This document shows, piece after piece, positions 26,924-35,860 of a DNA stretch of 64,000 nt. A program made the position numbers and the translations under genes. Positions within the stretch are counted from its first letter, which is position 1. The number at the start of each line of letters is the position of its first letter. The notes below the pieces were generated by a model. That model was not told the origin of the DNA, ran no database searches, and saw only the letters and a program-made list of their open reading frames with translations. The stretch is from NCBI GenBank assembly GCA_025774935.1, contig JALGZK010000014.1, forward strand, positions 16,184 to 80,183, in the 5' to 3' direction. This stretch comes from a bacterium. Its GTDB lineage: Bacteria > Joyebacterota > Joyebacteria > Joyebacterales > Joyebacteraceae.

Positions 26924-27721
26924 CTACCGACACATGGCCTTGATGGCGCTCCATGTGGTCGGGGCCTCCGAGATGGACGTCTCCGACGTGAACCCGGAGA
27001 CCTCGACGATCGTGTTGCAGTCGCTGCATGCGAAGAACACCGTCAGGGCATCCGGGTCGAACGTGAGCGCCTCGACACTTGTGAAGCCGAGCGATGCCGG
27101 GATGTCGACCACCTCATCGAAGCCGCCATCCGACCGGAACTTGTAGACCAGCCCGGCGTCGTCGTCGCCAACGAGGAGCCTGTCCTCTGTCGGCAGGTAG
27201 CAGATCGAGTCGATGTCGATGGCCGGCAGCGATGACCAGCGTCCGACCTCGACGCCGCCGAGGGTGAACGTGACAACCTCGCTCGCGCTGTCGTCGGCGG
27301 CGTAGAGGAGGCCGGCGGCCGAGTTGACGGCCAGCCCCGCGATATTGTCCATGGCGAGGTCAACGGAGAACCAGCTCACGACGACGCCATCTGTCGAGCA
27401 CTCGACGATCTTCTCCGGGTCGGACGAGTCAGCGATCCACAGGTTCCCGGTGCCCTCGTGGAAGCACAACCCGCAGGGCTCCGTGAGGTCCCACACCTCG
27501 CCGCTGTACCAGTCCACGTGGTAGCCGGAGCGGTCATACTCCCTAACCTCGTTGCCGGCACCGTTCACGAGCCAGATATGGTCGCGGTCGGAATCGTAGC
27601 AGATACCCTCTGGGACGGTGTCGACCGTCCAGGTCTGGACGATGGTCAGTTGCGCGAGTGCGGGCACCGTCCAGACGGCCCCCGCCACGATCAGCAGGGT
27701 CAACAAGAGCGGTCTCGCCAT
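26924..27721 (-). CDS. exported beta-propeller protein, paralogue, with W-S-x-I-K tail
   Basis: 265 residues from ATG 27719-27721 with GGAGGT seven bases ahead. Signal peptide up to VPALAQ, then NHL-like blades parallel to the neighbour (ICYDSDRDHIWLVNGAG; LWIADSSDPEKIVECS; LLYAADDSASEVV). Ends TSISEAPTTWSAIKAMCR, a diverged form of the shared tail (Cys in place of Tyr). A tandem duplication of the whole transcription unit explains the matching promoter, leader, gene and terminator. Confidence 0.85.
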   Translation of the reverse strand: MARPLLLTLLIVAGAVWTVPALAQLTIVQTWTVDTVPEGICYDSDRDHIWLVNGAGNEVREYDRSGYHVDWYSGEVWDLTEPCGLCFHEGTGNLWIADSSDPEKIVECSTDGVVVSWFSVDLAMDNIAGLAVNSAAGLLYAADDSASEVVTFTLGGVEVGRWSSLPAIDIDSICYLPTEDRLLVGDDDAGLVYKFRSDGGFDEVVDIPASLGFTSVEALTFDPDALTVFFACSDCNTIVEVSGFTSETSISEAPTTWSAIKAMCR

Positions 27722-27857
27722 GAGACGCACCTCCCCCCGGGAGCGAGCCGGCCGCGCTTCCGATAGTGTCCGAGCGGGTGTTGGGGGCGTCCCCCCGCCG
27801 AAGCCGGACCACTGTCCTGCATGCCCCCGAGCGGCACTCATCAGCTGAGTGTCGCCA

Positions 27858-27886
27858 ATGATATGCGATTCATGATGAGCATTCAA
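27858..27886 (-). promoter_or_regulatory. promoter of second propeller gene
   Basis: Minus-strand TTGAAT (27881-27886), 17 bp, TATCAT (27858-27863), giving a leader of about 130 nt before the ATG at 27721. Confidence 0.65.
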
Positions 27887-27918
27887 GGGGGGATTACGGG
27901 CGCGCGGGCGTCCAACGC

Positions 27919-29220
27919 TCAGAGGGCCGCCTTCTCGATGATCCCAGCGAGCTGCGTGATGTCGAGATCGTTCGGCGCCTTCTCCTTCGACCAGAAGAAC
28001 GCGTCGTCCCAGGTGTGCATGCCGGTGAGATCCGTGCGGGCGAAGAGCTCGCGCTCCTTCACGGTGCCCTTCAAGTCGAACCCGTGGTGCCCGACGGGAA
28101 GGAGGTCTGGCCCCTTCCGCGCCTCCGGCCCCGAGTAGACCTCGTCCCGCTCGAAGACGCGCTCGATGACCGGGTGCCCTTCGTGCGTCAGCTCCGCGAG
28201 CCCGGCCTTGATCTCGTTCATGATCGGGCGGGCGTCCGAGTCCGCGACGCTCCCCTTCGGAAACCGCCCCCGGCGGTTCAGGTAGATCCGCCCGGGGTCG
28301 TACGCGAACGCCCGCGAGCCCTCCGCGATCTCCTCGAGCGACGTAGGATCGTCGGTCTCGAACGAGAGGAACCCGTTTTCGACGAGCCAGCGGTTGATGC
28401 GGACCTCTGCCGTGATCCCGCAGAACCCGTGATCGGAGAGGAGGAAGAGCCCCTCCCCTTCGTCCTTGCGGCCGGAGACCTTCCCGAACCGCTCGACGAG
28501 CCCGCCCACGAACAGATCCACCTTCCGGTAGTAGTCGAGGAACGCGCCGTGATAGGCGTGCGACGGGTCCTCGACCGCCTCCCAGAGATAGTGCTGGAGC
28601 CGGTCGGTCCCGGTGACGACGATCTGGAAGTAGTCCCAGTCCTCGTTCCAGAAGAGGTCGACCGCGCGGCGCCTGCCCTCGAGGGTCTCGTCGAGCTCGC
28701 GGATCAGGTAGTCGTGGTCGGCTCTCGCCTGCGCCGTGTCGATGTCGATCCGGTAGTCGATGCCCTCGAGGTCCGAGACGTACCGCATGGGCGCAACCGC
28801 CTTCTTGAGCGAGATTGCAACGAACCCGGAGACGAGGATGCCAGGGATCTCCCGCGCGGGGTAGGTCGAGGGCTGGTTCACCACGATCGAGCGCTTCCTC
28901 TTGCGGCCGAGCCGGTCCCAGAGCGTCGGCGCCTTCAAGTCCCGGAAGTTCGGGAACCGGTAGTCGTAGGAGTCCGGCTTGGGGTCGACGAATCCGAAGA
29001 TGCCGTGCGTGCCCGGGTTCGTGCCGGTCATGAAGGAGGGCCAGCTCACGGCGGAGATCTCGGGCAGGGTCACGTTCATCTCCGAGAGGTGCCCGGCCGA
29101 GACGAGTCGCCCGATGTTGGGCGTCGTGCCGTCTGACGCGAACCGCGAGAGGAGCGAGTGTGGCACGCCGTCCAGGCCGATGACGAGCGTGCGTTTCTTC
29201 CTGCGTGTGAAGAGACCCAA
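27919..29220 (-). CDS. alkaline-phosphatase-superfamily phosphodiesterase/nucleotide pyrophosphatase
   Basis: 433 residues from a TTG at 29218-29220 that has GGAGG five bases ahead. Metal and nucleophile landmarks of the superfamily: LVIGLDGVP near the N-terminus, nucleophile region SAVSWPSFMTG, a later LLSDHGF and the C-terminal GMHTWDDAFF. No signal peptide, so cytoplasmic. Related to the partial enzyme at 62684-64000 (compare HGIFGFVDPK with LGMYGFRNRK). Substrate could be a nucleotide-sugar, phosphonate or phosphodiester; not resolved. Confidence 0.85.
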   Translation of the reverse strand: MGLFTRRKKRTLVIGLDGVPHSLLSRFASDGTTPNIGRLVSAGHLSEMNVTLPEISAVSWPSFMTGTNPGTHGIFGFVDPKPDSYDYRFPNFRDLKAPTLWDRLGRKRKRSIVVNQPSTYPAREIPGILVSGFVAISLKKAVAPMRYVSDLEGIDYRIDIDTAQARADHDYLIRELDETLEGRRRAVDLFWNEDWDYFQIVVTGTDRLQHYLWEAVEDPSHAYHGAFLDYYRKVDLFVGGLVERFGKVSGRKDEGEGLFLLSDHGFCGITAEVRINRWLVENGFLSFETDDPTSLEEIAEGSRAFAYDPGRIYLNRRGRFPKGSVADSDARPIMNEIKAGLAELTHEGHPVIERVFERDEVYSGPEARKGPDLLPVGHHGFDLKGTVKERELFARTDLTGMHTWDDAFFWSKEKAPNDLDITQLAGIIEKAAL

Positions 29221-29306
29221 GCATCCCTCCGTGCTCCAAGTGAACGGCGCCCCTGCCCGGCGGCAGGGGCGCCGCGTGTGTCTTGTGCGACTATGGCGGG
29301 TCGGCG

Positions 29307-29759
29307 TCAGGACTCGTCATCGTCCCCCTCGCTGAGCCAGGACCGATGGCCGTGCCATCCGGTGTCCTCCTCGTCGCCCCACCAGCCGTCATCTTCCAGT
29401 TCCGTCTCCTCTTCCTGTTCCTCGGCGAACTCCCACTCCTCGATCTTCCGCGGCCTCCCCTCGCGACGTCCCTTCGGTGCGTCGCGGTCGTGCCGGCGGT
29501 CCCTCTTGGAGCGCCGCCTGTTCTTCTCCAGGTTCACCACGAGCGTCTGGCCCCTGAACTCCAGGCCGTTCAGCATCCTCGTCGCTTCCCTGGCCTCACG
29601 CTCCTCCATCTCGACGAACGCGTAACACTGACCATTGCTGCTGGTGTGGTCGATCACGTACCTGACCGACTGCACCTCGCCGAACGGCGCGAACAGGGCC
29701 TCGATGTCGACCTCGCTCGACTCGAACGGCAGGTTGCCTACGTAGATTGTCGTGGCCAT
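29307..29759 (-). CDS. RNA-recognition-motif (RRM) RNA-binding protein
   Basis: 150 residues from ATG 29757-29759. Residues 1-80 are a classic RRM: RNP2 TIYVGNLP and an RNP1-like QCYAFVEM (position one is Gln rather than Lys/Arg). A basic Arg/Lys-rich segment (NRRRSKRDRRHDRD) follows, then an acidic, Trp-containing C-terminus ending EGDDDES. Bacterial single-RRM proteins (Rbp type) are small cold- or stress-linked RNA binders; the charged tail is longer than usual. Possible minus-strand promoter TTGACA at 29899-29904 with TATCGG 15 bp on. Confidence 0.85.
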   Translation of the reverse strand: MATTIYVGNLPFESSEVDIEALFAPFGEVQSVRYVIDHTSSNGQCYAFVEMEEREAREATRMLNGLEFRGQTLVVNLEKNRRRSKRDRRHDRDAPKGRREGRPRKIEEWEFAEEQEEETELEDDGWWGDEEDTGWHGHRSWLSEGDDDES

Positions 29760-30351
29760 TGCGTCAGTGCCCCGCCAGGAGCGGAGCTTCGCACCGCTCC
29801 CCTGCCCGACGGGAGGATGGGCCGCCGACGTCCCTGCCGCCCACACGTCGCGCCACCTCCGCGCCAGGACGGACAACCCGATACCAACACAACGCATCTG
29901 TCAAAGAACCACCCGGTCCCGGCTTCGGTCCACACGGGCCGAGAACAGCCGGGCGCTCGTTCGCCCTCCTCTTCCACCACGAGGTGATACTGCTCGACCC
30001 GCGGCAGGGTGTGTCATCCGGGAAGGGAGAGGTTCCGGGGACCCTCTCCCGTGCCTCACCCGTATGCAAGCATTCGGGAGCTGGGGGATGGTGTCAAGTG
30101 CAATCCCGGGGAGGCAGGCAGGGCGCGAGGGTTCGGGGCCGGGGCCGGCGCGGGCCCCGGGGATCCTCAGGCCCGGAGACCCTGGACGGACAGCGCCCGG
30201 CGCGGTGTCGGCTGACCCCGCCAGTCTGCGGTCCTCGCCGTGAACCGTTGATCTTGCGCCCTCCCTTCGACGGCATCATCCCCCCCGGGCAGCTCCACCG
30301 GCGCGCTGCGCGCGGGCCCGGCGCACGGCGCCCGCCGGAACGGCAGCCTCC
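29760..30351. other. 592-bp intergenic region between divergent genes
   Basis: Holds the leader and possible promoter of the RRM gene at its left end. I see no convincing coding sequence in the rest: frames there are arginine/proline-rich with no ribosome-binding sites. Around 30125-30165 it is very GC-rich with complementary GGGCC/GGCCC runs that could fold. Confidence 0.5.
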
Positions 30352-30380
30352 TTGACATTCGAGTGGATGCGTGGCATACT
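30352..30380 (+). promoter_or_regulatory. promoter of exported GH16-like gene, with operator
   Basis: TTGACA (30352-30357), 17-bp spacer, CATACT (30375-30380), immediately followed by the palindromic site at 30383-30397. The predicted leader is about 65 nt. Confidence 0.7.
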
Positions 30381-30382
30381 AT

Positions 30383-30397
30383 GTTCGATAACCGAAC
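30383..30397. promoter_or_regulatory. palindromic operator, copy 1
   Basis: GTTCGATAACCGAAC: 5-bp perfect outer arms with one mismatch inside. It overlaps the expected transcription start. Same motif as 37359-37373 and 52183-52197, and CTATG directly precedes it here as in the others. Confidence 0.65.
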
Positions 30398-30450
30398 GAA
30401 GTCGTGTGAACCCTTGTTGCCTCGCAAGTTCTTGTCAGGAGGAAGACTCT

Positions 30451-32061
30451 GTGGCACGCCGGACGCGGTTCTGGACGATCCCCCTCCTCGCGGTTCTGGC
30501 AGCGATGCACGCGGCTGAGGCACCCGCCCAGTGCATCCTGGCAAACCCGAGCTTCGAGATCGGAGCCTCGGGGAGCAACGTCTTCGGCGGTTGGGGGCAG
30601 TTCGGCGACGTGGGCTCGGTGAGCTTCGCCACGCACGGCTCCGCCGCGGCGCGGGTGTCGGGTCCGGACTGGGGCGGATGGGACGTCTCCGCCTTCTGGC
30701 AGCAGCAGGACAGCTACCAGGGCGAGCAGTGGGAGGTGACCGGCAAGGTGGCGCATTCGTCCGCCAATCCGCTGACCGGCGACTGCAGGGCCATCGTGAA
30801 CATCGAGTGGTGGGACGCAGGCGGCATGATGAGCTACGAGTCCCACGACGTGGCTCTCCCCTCCACCCCCACGGACGAGTACCAGAGCTTCTCCGTCCTG
30901 AGCGATCCTGCGCCATCCGGAACCGTGGCGATGCGCGCCCTCTTCGCTGTTCTCCAGAGCCCCTCCGACCCGCCTCCGGACGTCTACTACGACCAGACGA
31001 CGGTCCTGAGTCAGAGCTACCCGACCATCGAGGACATGCAGTGGAACGACTTCCCCGGCGGCAGGGCGCTCTCGTTCTCGGGACGGACGTGGCGCGTCAA
31101 GGGGCCCGGGTACTACGGGCCCGGACCGAACCTCTTCTCCGACTCGGAGTCGAGCGTCTGGGTGGACGGCGACGACCGGCTGCACCTGACCATCCGGAAC
31201 GTCGGCGGCTCCTGGTACAGCACCGAGGTGGCGCTCACTGAGACGCTGGGCTACGGGGACTACATCTTCACGACCGTGGGCCGCGTCGACGACATCGATC
31301 CGGCCGCCGTGTTCGGCCTCTTCCTCTGGCAGTACGGACCCTGCTGGGACGAGTCGTATCTCTGGTGGAACCCGTACAACGAGTTCGACATCGAGTTCAG
31401 CCGGTGGGGCAACCCCGCGAGCAGCAACAACGCGCAGTTCGTCGCCCAGCCCTGGGACTGGTACGGGAACGTCAGCCGCTTCGACGTGTCCTTCGGCGCC
31501 GAGGAACTCTCCAGCCACGCGCTCCGCTGGCTCCCCGACCGGGTCGTGTGCAGAAGCTGGCGCGGCGGGCCACAGGACGAGTCCCCCGGCAACATGATCC
31601 ACACCTGGACCTACACGGGTCCCCACATCCCGAGGCCCGAGATACCGCGCGTGCACGTGAACCTCTGGCGGTGCTGCGATCAACCGTCGTCGAACCTGGA
31701 GGTCGTGCTCGACGCCTTCACGTTCTTCCCGGCGGACCCGACCGGCGTGAGCGACGCGCCGGAAGGGGACGACTCGTCCGCACGGCCCGCCCGGCTCCTC
31801 GCCGCGAGACCCAACCCGTTCAATCCCGTCACGACCATCGGCTACTCGCTCAGGAACGAAGGTCCGACCGAGATGGCGGTCTTCAACGTGGCGGGTCGCA
31901 GGGTCCGCACCCTAGTGGACGGCTTCGTTCCGGCGGGCGATCACGAGGTCACGTGGGACGGACGCGACGACCGCGGCGCCCGCGTGCCGTCGGGCGTCTA
32001 CTTCTACCGGCTCCGAGCCGGAGACGCGGTCGAGACCCGACGGATGGTTCTGGTGAAATAG
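30451..32061 (+). CDS. exported GH16-like beta-glucanase with carbohydrate-binding and NPFNP domains
   Basis: 536 residues from GTG 30451-30453 with AGGAGG ahead. Signal peptide to about APAQC, then a CBM4/9-like jelly-roll opening ILANPSFEIGASGS (to about 185). Residues about 200-440 resemble the GH16 fold: the catalytic-type motif NEFDIEFSRWG (E-x-D-x-E) sits on a strand and is preceded by FGLFLWQYGP. Ends in a FlgD/T9SS-like domain (RPNPFNPVTTIGYS, RRMVLVK). Family knowledge predicts hydrolysis of beta-1,3 or mixed-linkage glucans at the cell surface or outside. It carries its own operator-controlled promoter and terminator at the edge of the glucan locus. Confidence 0.8.
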   Translation: MARRTRFWTIPLLAVLAAMHAAEAPAQCILANPSFEIGASGSNVFGGWGQFGDVGSVSFATHGSAAARVSGPDWGGWDVSAFWQQQDSYQGEQWEVTGKVAHSSANPLTGDCRAIVNIEWWDAGGMMSYESHDVALPSTPTDEYQSFSVLSDPAPSGTVAMRALFAVLQSPSDPPPDVYYDQTTVLSQSYPTIEDMQWNDFPGGRALSFSGRTWRVKGPGYYGPGPNLFSDSESSVWVDGDDRLHLTIRNVGGSWYSTEVALTETLGYGDYIFTTVGRVDDIDPAAVFGLFLWQYGPCWDESYLWWNPYNEFDIEFSRWGNPASSNNAQFVAQPWDWYGNVSRFDVSFGAEELSSHALRWLPDRVVCRSWRGGPQDESPGNMIHTWTYTGPHIPRPEIPRVHVNLWRCCDQPSSNLEVVLDAFTFFPADPTGVSDAPEGDDSSARPARLLAARPNPFNPVTTIGYSLRNEGPTEMAVFNVAGRRVRTLVDGFVPAGDHEVTWDGRDDRGARVPSGVYFYRLRAGDAVETRRMVLVK

Positions 32062-32119
32062 ACTCCGACGGGACCGACGCCGTGCCCCGGATCCCCTGTC
32101 AGAGAGAGATGATGTGACA

Positions 32120-32144
32120 ACGCCGTCGCGCGATGCGACGGCGT
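32120..32144 (+). terminator. rho-independent terminator
   Basis: 10-bp perfect stem (32120-32129 with 32135-32144), 5-nt loop, then CTTTTC. Ends the GH16-like gene; it may also serve the convergent phosphorylase gene, which stops at 32187. Confidence 0.85.
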
Positions 32145-32186
32145 CTTTTCGTCTTAGTGCCAGGCTGGGAGCGAACGGGGACGACG

Positions 32187-35100
32187 TCAGGAGCCGCGCA
32201 GGCACTCCCCCGGTATGCCGACGTGGATCCTCGAGATCCGGCCAGAGCGTCCGAAGAGCTCACGGCTCAGCTCACGGTCCAGGCGATCGCCTTCGATGAC
32301 GCGTTCCGAGCCGTCATCGAGCGTGACACGAATCCCCCCCCTGCCTTCCGCGCGCTCGTAGACGACCGGCACCTGGCAGAACGTGAAAGCGATGGTGCCG
32401 GCATCGAGCTCGATCGAGGCGGGCGTCCCTCTGACCTCGTAGTAGCGGAAGACCGCGGGTTCCCGGAGGAACTCCTCGGACTCCAGGAGCACCGGCCGGA
32501 AACTGACGACGCCGTCCTCCACGCGAACGCCCAGCTCGCCGAACCGCGTGAGGATCTCCTCCTTGACCTGCCCGGTCATCCCGGGCTGCTTCGCGCCCCC
32601 GTGCGGCGGGGTGTGGGAGTACGGGTCGGTAGGGAACGCGCCGTACTCGCCCGGGGTCTTCTCGAACCCGAGTCCCGATCGGACACGGCGGTACAGCCTC
32701 ACGAGTTCATCCTTCGGCGCCTCCGACTCCCCGTCCCTGCCGGTCGTGAGCGCGATCTCCTGTGCGGCCACCAGGAGCTTGGCCACCATGTGCCAGTAGA
32801 TGCAGCCCAGACCCTCGTACGAGTACATCGCGCCCGAGCGGCCGGTGTACTCCCTGTGGTTGAAGACGTCCTCGAACAGATCCGCCACGGCATCGCGGTC
32901 GCGCGCCACGCGGTCTGTCCACTCCGCGCGCTCCCCGAGCCGGTCGAGCGCCGCCGCGAGGTCGTCCCTGTTCCTGAAGTTGGGGTGGAACCTGACGGTG
33001 CCCGAAACGTCCCTCGCGAGGATCGAGCCCTCGCCCTCCTCGAGGAGGTCCCGAAGAAGCGGCACGGCCGAGACACGCTCCGGCTGCACGACGTTCTTCT
33101 CCAGGAACGAGGGGAGCTCCCTCTCGGGATAGAGAAGGAAGCTCTTCTGGTCTTCCCGGTACAGGGAGGACTCGAAGAGACGGTCCAGCATCTCGGCTGC
33201 CTCGGCGGGCTCTACGAGACCCGAACTCAATGCGGCCACCTGCCCTTCGAGCATCAAGGGCAGTGGACGGAGCGCGGCCTCTGTCCTGCCGTCGCTGAGT
33301 TCGAGAAGCACGTACGCGTTGTAGAGCCAGTCGTCCCTCCGGTTCGCCCTGATGCCGTAGTCGATGACGGCCAGGGCGGTCCTGCAGAGGCCGATTGCCT
33401 CACTGACCTCGAGCACGGTCCTGCCCGAGAACCCGCGCGCGTAGACTTCCCTCCTGTAGCTCGAGAACGCGTTGCCCAGCTCGTCCATTGCGCGCTTGCG
33501 GTCGCGGTCGCTGAGCGGCCCCATCTCCACAACACCTTCCACCCACACAAGCGACGACAGGACGCGGCGCGACCACGCGGCGACCTCGGTCGACACCGCG
33601 AGATCCTCGCCGGCCGCGCTCGAGAGCAGGTCCTCCAGGAACGCGACGTAGCGCCTGAGGTAGCAGAGTGTCACGACCGAGACGCCGTTTCCCACGAGGG
33701 CGTTGTTGGCGTCGTTCCACTCCGGCCGCTGCGTGTTGAGCCAGATACCTCCACCGGGAACCAGGTTCGAGAGTTTCGAGAGAAGCGGAACCAGGAGCTT
33801 CTCGAAGAGGTTGACGTGGTGGACCGCTCCGTCCGGTCCGAGCACCAGCCGCCCGTCCGTCCCCATGTCCGACACACGCGCACTGATCTCGGCATCGAGA
33901 GCGGCATCGAAATCGATGGTGCGGGTCGGGTCCTTGAGGATCTCCCCGTAGGGCCTCAGGCGGTAGGGCACGTCGGCGTAGCTGAAGATCTCGCGGCGCA
34001 GCAGGTCCTCGACCTCGCCGGGCAGGTAGCGGGTCGTCCACTCGAGGAGCTTCAGGAGATAGACGATCTGGTGATCTCCCCAGTAGCCAATGTGGCTCCA
34101 GGGGTCGTGGGGGTCCGGCGTCTCCCAGTCGACACCGTCACGCGTGATCCTGTAGGGGTTGAACCCGTCGACCGTCGAGGCGTTCACGAACCGGGCGACG
34201 ACGTTGGGAAGGAACGCTGGGAACGAGAGGCACAGCGCCTCCCAGTTCTGGAAGATGTCCCGCCAGTTCCCTTCGTGGTGGAGCGCGCGGCTGCCGTCAG
34301 CGTTCCGCACGTGAATCGAGAACCGGTTCCACGGGCGGCTGGGGTCGCCGTGTCGCCTTCCGAAGTAGAGCGGCAGGTACTCGCGGCACAGCCGCTCGAG
34401 ATCGGCATCCCCGGTCTCGCGCGCGGCAGAGAGGAGCGCGCGGACGCCGATCGCCTCGGGGAGTGACTCGAGGAATGCCTTCTGTCGCTCGGCGGTCGCA
34501 CGGTTTCGGACCTCGATGAACTCGACGAGGTCCGCCGTCGGCACTTCGTAGTTGTCGGCGAAGACGCCCCCACGCATGCTGTTGAAGAGGACGTTGGCGA
34601 AGTGGTGCACCGCGGTCTCGGCGCGCCCCGCTGCCTGCATGCCGTCGGCGCTGCCGACGATGCGCTCAAGGCTCTCCCCCGCGCGCTCGAGGCTCCTCTC
34701 GATGTCCCGCGGGAGGTCCCCGCCGTCGGCAAGACGCTTCCGGAGCTCTGCGACCTGCCCGTGACTGCGACCGGCATCGGCCGCCGTGTGCCACCGGGCG
34801 TACTCGTCGGGACCGAGCCTGACCGCCGCGGTCACGAGGTAGTTGCCCCTGCGCCCGGAGAGAACCGTCTCGGGCGGTGGTCGATCTCCCGACCTGAAGG
34901 CGTCGATCGCCTCGGCGGAGAGGTGGACGCTCGCGCCCCCGAGTCCCACGGTCCAGACGGTGTTGGCCCGGAGGACCTCCACCGCCTCCGGACGGTCACT
35001 GATGCCGGCGGTCAACGAGAAGATCCCGAGCCCAGTCGCGTCGTCCACCTCCGACCTCTTGTAGGCATCGGAGAGGTTGCTCGCGCACTGCGACAGGGAC

Positions 35101-35735
35101 AGGGGAATGCCGTGCGGGAGGACGTTGCGGAGACCGTCGAGAACCTCCACCTCGACCGGCGACGTTCCGCGGTTCTCGAGCGAGGCCGTCCTCACCCATC
35201 CGAACTCGTCGCTCCCGGCCCAGCGGTACCGGAACACGAGACCGAGATCGTGGTCGATCTCCTCGAAGATGAGGACGTTCCCCGTCGTGCTCTTGTACAG
35301 GCTGCGGGCGATCGCTCCCTCTCGAGCCTGCCGGTCGGAGAACGGCTCCCACGCCGTCGGGGCTCCGTCCCCCCGACGCGCGCGGAGGAGCGTGATCGGG
35401 CCCGTGTGGTGATGGGCGTCGCGCAGCCTGTCGACCGTCTCGTAGGGGAAGATGCTCCCGTCGGCGTCCACCCTCCCTGCCGTCAGGCCCCCTCCGGACG
35501 TCACGAACATCCAGAGGTCGGTCGGTGTCGCCAGGGTCATGAGGAAGAGAGGCATCCGGTCGTACGACGAGATGCGGTAGTAGTCCCGGCCCTCGAACCG
35601 GACCAGCTCACCGACGGGCTCCCGCGTGCGGGGAGTCTCGTCCTCCGCGCTCGGCCTCGCGTCCTCGCGGACGAGCCCGGCGCTGCCCGCTCGCGGGTGA
35701 AGGTGGATGATGTCCCGAAGGCGGTCGAACGCCAT
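32187..35735 (-). CDS. large glycoside phosphorylase (GH94/GH149/GH161-like)
   Basis: 1182 residues from ATG 35733-35735 with GGGAG ahead; no signal peptide, so cytoplasmic. The length and the (alpha/alpha)6-barrel landmarks fit the large glucan phosphorylases: FNPYRITRDGVDWE, HIGYWGDHQIVYLL, and RPEWNDANNALVGNG, in which the Asp of WND lines up with the general acid of GH94 enzymes. GH149 and GH161 members of about this size phosphorolyse beta-1,3-oligoglucans; the neighbouring laminarinase-type genes make that the favoured reaction (glucose-1-phosphate release). The exact GH family cannot be fixed by eye. It lies in the same direction behind the CBM-protein gene (35861-37261), 125 bp away, and may share its regulated promoter. 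Confidence 0.75.
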   Translation of the reverse strand: MAFDRLRDIIHLHPRAGSAGLVREDARPSAEDETPRTREPVGELVRFEGRDYYRISSYDRMPLFLMTLATPTDLWMFVTSGGGLTAGRVDADGSIFPYETVDRLRDAHHHTGPITLLRARRGDGAPTAWEPFSDRQAREGAIARSLYKSTTGNVLIFEEIDHDLGLVFRYRWAGSDEFGWVRTASLENRGTSPVEVEVLDGLRNVLPHGIPLSLSQCASNLSDAYKRSEVDDATGLGIFSLTAGISDRPEAVEVLRANTVWTVGLGGASVHLSAEAIDAFRSGDRPPPETVLSGRRGNYLVTAAVRLGPDEYARWHTAADAGRSHGQVAELRKRLADGGDLPRDIERSLERAGESLERIVGSADGMQAAGRAETAVHHFANVLFNSMRGGVFADNYEVPTADLVEFIEVRNRATAERQKAFLESLPEAIGVRALLSAARETGDADLERLCREYLPLYFGRRHGDPSRPWNRFSIHVRNADGSRALHHEGNWRDIFQNWEALCLSFPAFLPNVVARFVNASTVDGFNPYRITRDGVDWETPDPHDPWSHIGYWGDHQIVYLLKLLEWTTRYLPGEVEDLLRREIFSYADVPYRLRPYGEILKDPTRTIDFDAALDAEISARVSDMGTDGRLVLGPDGAVHHVNLFEKLLVPLLSKLSNLVPGGGIWLNTQRPEWNDANNALVGNGVSVVTLCYLRRYVAFLEDLLSSAAGEDLAVSTEVAAWSRRVLSSLVWVEGVVEMGPLSDRDRKRAMDELGNAFSSYRREVYARGFSGRTVLEVSEAIGLCRTALAVIDYGIRANRRDDWLYNAYVLLELSDGRTEAALRPLPLMLEGQVAALSSGLVEPAEAAEMLDRLFESSLYREDQKSFLLYPERELPSFLEKNVVQPERVSAVPLLRDLLEEGEGSILARDVSGTVRFHPNFRNRDDLAAALDRLGERAEWTDRVARDRDAVADLFEDVFNHREYTGRSGAMYSYEGLGCIYWHMVAKLLVAAQEIALTTGRDGESEAPKDELVRLYRRVRSGLGFEKTPGEYGAFPTDPYSHTPPHGGAKQPGMTGQVKEEILTRFGELGVRVEDGVVSFRPVLLESEEFLREPAVFRYYEVRGTPASIELDAGTIAFTFCQVPVVYERAEGRGGIRVTLDDGSERVIEGDRLDRELSRELFGRSGRISRIHVGIPGECLRGS

Positions 35736-35860
35736 CTCAGACTCCCTCTACGGGCGCTGCGCCCAGCCTCACCCGGGCGCAGCGCACGATCCGTTGCTCT
35801 CTCCCGCGCGTCGCCGTCCCGCCCCTGGTCCTGCGGGAATTCGCGGCCAGGGACGCGCGG

